Shown here in pieces: positions 6,800-8,521 of a stretch of 8,521 bases of DNA (its first letter is position 1; each line of letters starts with the position of its first letter). Position numbers and translations under genes: made by a program. Below the pieces are notes generated by a model. It was not told where the DNA came from. It worked only from the letters and a program-made list of their open reading frames with translations, and searched no databases. The stretch is from an uncultured Planctomycetaceae bacterium (GTDB lineage: Bacteria; Planctomycetota; Planctomycetia; Pirellulales; JACPPG01): NCBI GenBank assembly GCA_945957305.1, contig CAMFLN010000090.1, positions 1-8,521 on the forward strand, in the 5' to 3' direction.

Positions 6800-6828
6800 C
6801 TGTGACTATCGTCCTCGGGTTGTCACAG
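6800..6828. repeat. Perfect 7-bp inverted repeat upstream of permease copy 2
   Basis: CTGTGAC (6800-6806) and GTCACAG (6822-6828) are perfect inverted copies separated by 15 bases. The arm centres are 22 bp apart, about two helical turns. The repeat lies 29-57 nt upstream of the permease start, between it and the NRPS stop. It could be a dimeric regulator site or an RNA hairpin with a long loop. No T-tract follows, and the spacing does not match a CRP site (TGTGA-N6-TCACA). Confidence 0.4.
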
Positions 6829-6867
6829 GTCAAGGGCAAGGGGCATTCCCTGCGGAGGGCGGCGACT

Positions 6868-8521
6868 TCAGGAAAGCATCGTCAGATCGGGATCAATGTC
6901 CCGATTCTCCTCGGCCTGCAAAGGGTTCATGCCGCTGGCAGCCGCGGTCATCGTGGACTGGCGCTGGGTACGTGCGAGATGTCGCGCCAGTTGGCGGGCC
7001 AATTGCCGGACGTGCGGCTCGCGCATCATGGTCAGGTGGTCTCCCGCCACGGTGCGAACACGTAATTCCCCGCCGACGCGATTTTGCCAAGCCGTGATGA
7101 TTTCCTGCTGTTGGTCACGCGGCCGCTCCTGGGCCAGAAACAAAGAGACATTTCCCTGGTACGTCAGTGGGCGAAAACCGAGCCAGGCCTGACACGTCGA
7201 TTCGAACACCTCATATTGACGCTCAATCTCCCAGCGGTCGGCGCCGCGTGGAACCAAGCCGGCCCCCTCAACTTGTTGGGCGAAAATGGCGATCCTGTCC
7301 TGGCGGCTCAGCCTTCTGATTTCCGCCGGCGGCATTTGTTCGACGGTGGCAAACATGGCCAACAGTGCGGCAAAGGCGTCGTCCCCCGTGTCCGTTGAAT
7401 CGTCGTGCGCAATCTGAGTGTCCAACAGTGCCGTCAGGGCCACTTGTTGGCTGGCATGGTTCAGCTGCCGCGACATCTCGTACGCCACAAGTCCGCCAAA
7501 CGACCAGCCTGCCAAGTGATAAGGGCCCTCGGCCTGCACTTCACGCACAGAGTGCAGGTAGTCACGCGCCATCGCTTCTACCGTTTCGTGGCAGGACTCG
7601 TAACCGGCGAGGCCGCGGGCTTCGAGGGCGTAAACCGGTTGATCCTCGCCGAGATGGTGCGCCAGGGCGTAATACGGGAAAACACTCCCGCCGGCCGGGT
7701 GCACACAGAACAGTGGGGGACGCGTCCCGCGCCCGCGAATGGTCGTGAGCGGTGAGCGACGCGTGCGATTGGCGCTCCGCCGCACGATCGCAGCCATGTC
7801 GGCAACCGAGGTAGGCGCGGGCGTAGCGTCGGACGTTACATCCAGCACGCGATGCTGTGCGAACGCCGCCAGGCAGTCCTCGGTCGCGCGAGGGTCACGG
7901 CTCAACACGCCCAAATCGTCCTCGACTCCGATCGGCGCGAGCCCAAGCTTCCTCTCGCACCAGTCTGTCAGTTCAGCTTCCAAGGCATGCCGCGGCGCGA
8001 CGTAATTCGACAAGTGGATATGCTCTTCGCCTGGCTTGTTATGACAGCCGGCGATCATTTCCCGCAACGCGTCGATGAAGTTGCGGGCAACTGTTTCGAT
8101 AGTCTGGCGGTCATGCCACTGGCGGCTGAACGTCCAATCAACGCGTAACTGACCGTCCACAACCAGCGCATTGATTTCCAACAAATGCAGGCGGCGCTGC
8201 CGGGCGTCGCGCAGAAGCCCGCTATTTTCTTGCGCCATCCGCAAGCGTCCCCCGGCCGCGAGTAACTGGTCGACTTGTCCCAGATAATTGAAACTGACTT
8301 CGGGGCGAGGCAAGCCAGCCAACACAGCAGATATTGCGGAGTCAGTTGCCAGATACTTCAAGATGCCGAAGCCCACCCCGCGCTGCGGAACGCTTCGTAA
8401 AGTCGCATCGATCGCCGGGACCGTGCGATGAAGATCCGCCGACGGTTCCCACTGCAGGTGCACGGGAAACACACTGGTGAACCAACCGACGGTGCGCGAA
8501 ACATCAACGTCGGCAAAGAGT
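6868..8521 (-). CDS. Nonribosomal peptide synthetase, C-terminal end: epimerization domain, degenerate carrier domain, thioesterase (5' end outside window)
   Basis: The frame is open from the right edge (first whole codon 8520-8518) to TGA at 6870-6868, giving 550 residues. Numbering here is from the first visible residue. Residues 1 to about 165 are the C-terminal half of an epimerization-type condensation domain: E5 RTVGWFTS (9-16), E6 P-x-x-G-x-G-F-G (45-52), E7 FNYLGQ (77-82). Such domains convert the L-residue on the preceding carrier to D. Residues about 173-246 resemble a carrier domain (YVAPR start, LGL-x-x-IGVEDD) but lack GG(H/D)S(L/I). A type I thioesterase follows (about 267-518) with the CVHPAGGS entry strand, nucleophile Ser340 in GWSFGG, Asp367 in LLD and His495 in GDH; it should hydrolyse or cyclise the finished peptide. 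A polar, acidic tail of about 30 residues ends the protein. The adenylation domains lie outside the window, so the product cannot be predicted. Confidence 0.93.
   Translation of the reverse strand, partial: LFADVDVSRTVGWFTSVFPVHLQWEPSADLHRTVPAIDATLRSVPQRGVGFGILKYLATDSAISAVLAGLPRPEVSFNYLGQVDQLLAAGGRLRMAQENSGLLRDARQRRLHLLEINALVVDGQLRVDWTFSRQWHDRQTIETVARNFIDALREMIAGCHNKPGEEHIHLSNYVAPRHALEAELTDWCERKLGLAPIGVEDDLGVLSRDPRATEDCLAAFAQHRVLDVTSDATPAPTSVADMAAIVRRSANRTRRSPLTTIRGRGTRPPLFCVHPAGGSVFPYYALAHHLGEDQPVYALEARGLAGYESCHETVEAMARDYLHSVREVQAEGPYHLAGWSFGGLVAYEMSRQLNHASQQVALTALLDTQIAHDDSTDTGDDAFAALLAMFATVEQMPPAEIRRLSRQDRIAIFAQQVEGAGLVPRGADRWEIERQYEVFESTCQAWLGFRPLTYQGNVSLFLAQERPRDQQQEIITAWQNRVGGELRVRTVAGDHLTMMREPHVRQLARQLARHLARTQRQSTMTAAASGMNPLQAEENRDIDPDLTMLS

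Noticed and set aside
6836..6853. Imperfect hairpin just after the NRPS stop (GCAGGG/CCCTTGC on the - strand)
   Set aside because: It contains a bulge and no T-tract follows; not a convincing terminator.
6394..7065. + strand open frame spanning the permease start and NRPS end
   Set aside because: It crosses two well-supported - strand genes and encodes no recognisable protein.

Overview
The window looks like GC-rich chromosomal DNA from a member of the Planctomycetota. The main evidence is a DUF1559 prepilin-like protein at 669-1565 (type IV pilin N-terminus plus C-terminal H-X9-DG motif), a family greatly expanded in that phylum. The phylum is an inference; nothing in the window supports a genus. 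No RNA genes, insertion sequences, CRISPR arrays or phage genes were seen.

Layout, left to right. (1) 1-239, + strand: C-terminal end of a GNAT N-acetyltransferase. (2) 393-1565, - strand: the DUF1559 pseudopilin followed, with no gap, by a small PepSY-like lipoprotein. (3) 1566-1805: a divergent intergenic region. (4) 1806-5612, + strand: a compact operon-like run of an FtsX/MacB-type ABC permease, its ATPase (8-nt overlap), and two exported proteins of unknown function, both Cys-free after the signal peptide. (5) 5641-6771, - strand: a second permease that is a full-length gapless paralog of the first. Both are 376 residues, about 48% identical by hand count. It converges on the operon with a 28-bp gap. 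(6) 6868 to the right edge, - strand: the C-terminal end of a nonribosomal peptide synthetase (NRPS), with an epimerization-type condensation domain, a degenerate carrier domain and a type I thioesterase.

How they may work together (inference): the NRPS releases a peptide through its thioesterase, and the permease gene directly downstream on the same strand may export it or protect against it. That permease has no ATPase beside it in the window. The closest one serves its paralog 2 kb away, so two different permease subunits may share one ATPase, as LolC and LolE share LolD. No HlyD/MacA-type adaptor is present; the two unknown exported proteins occupy the place where partners of such a transporter might be expected.

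The most unusual observation is in the NRPS. Between the epimerization domain and the thioesterase lies a sequence with the length and flanks of a peptidyl carrier domain but without the phosphopantetheine-attachment motif. It could be a non-loading linker or the remnant of a lost module.
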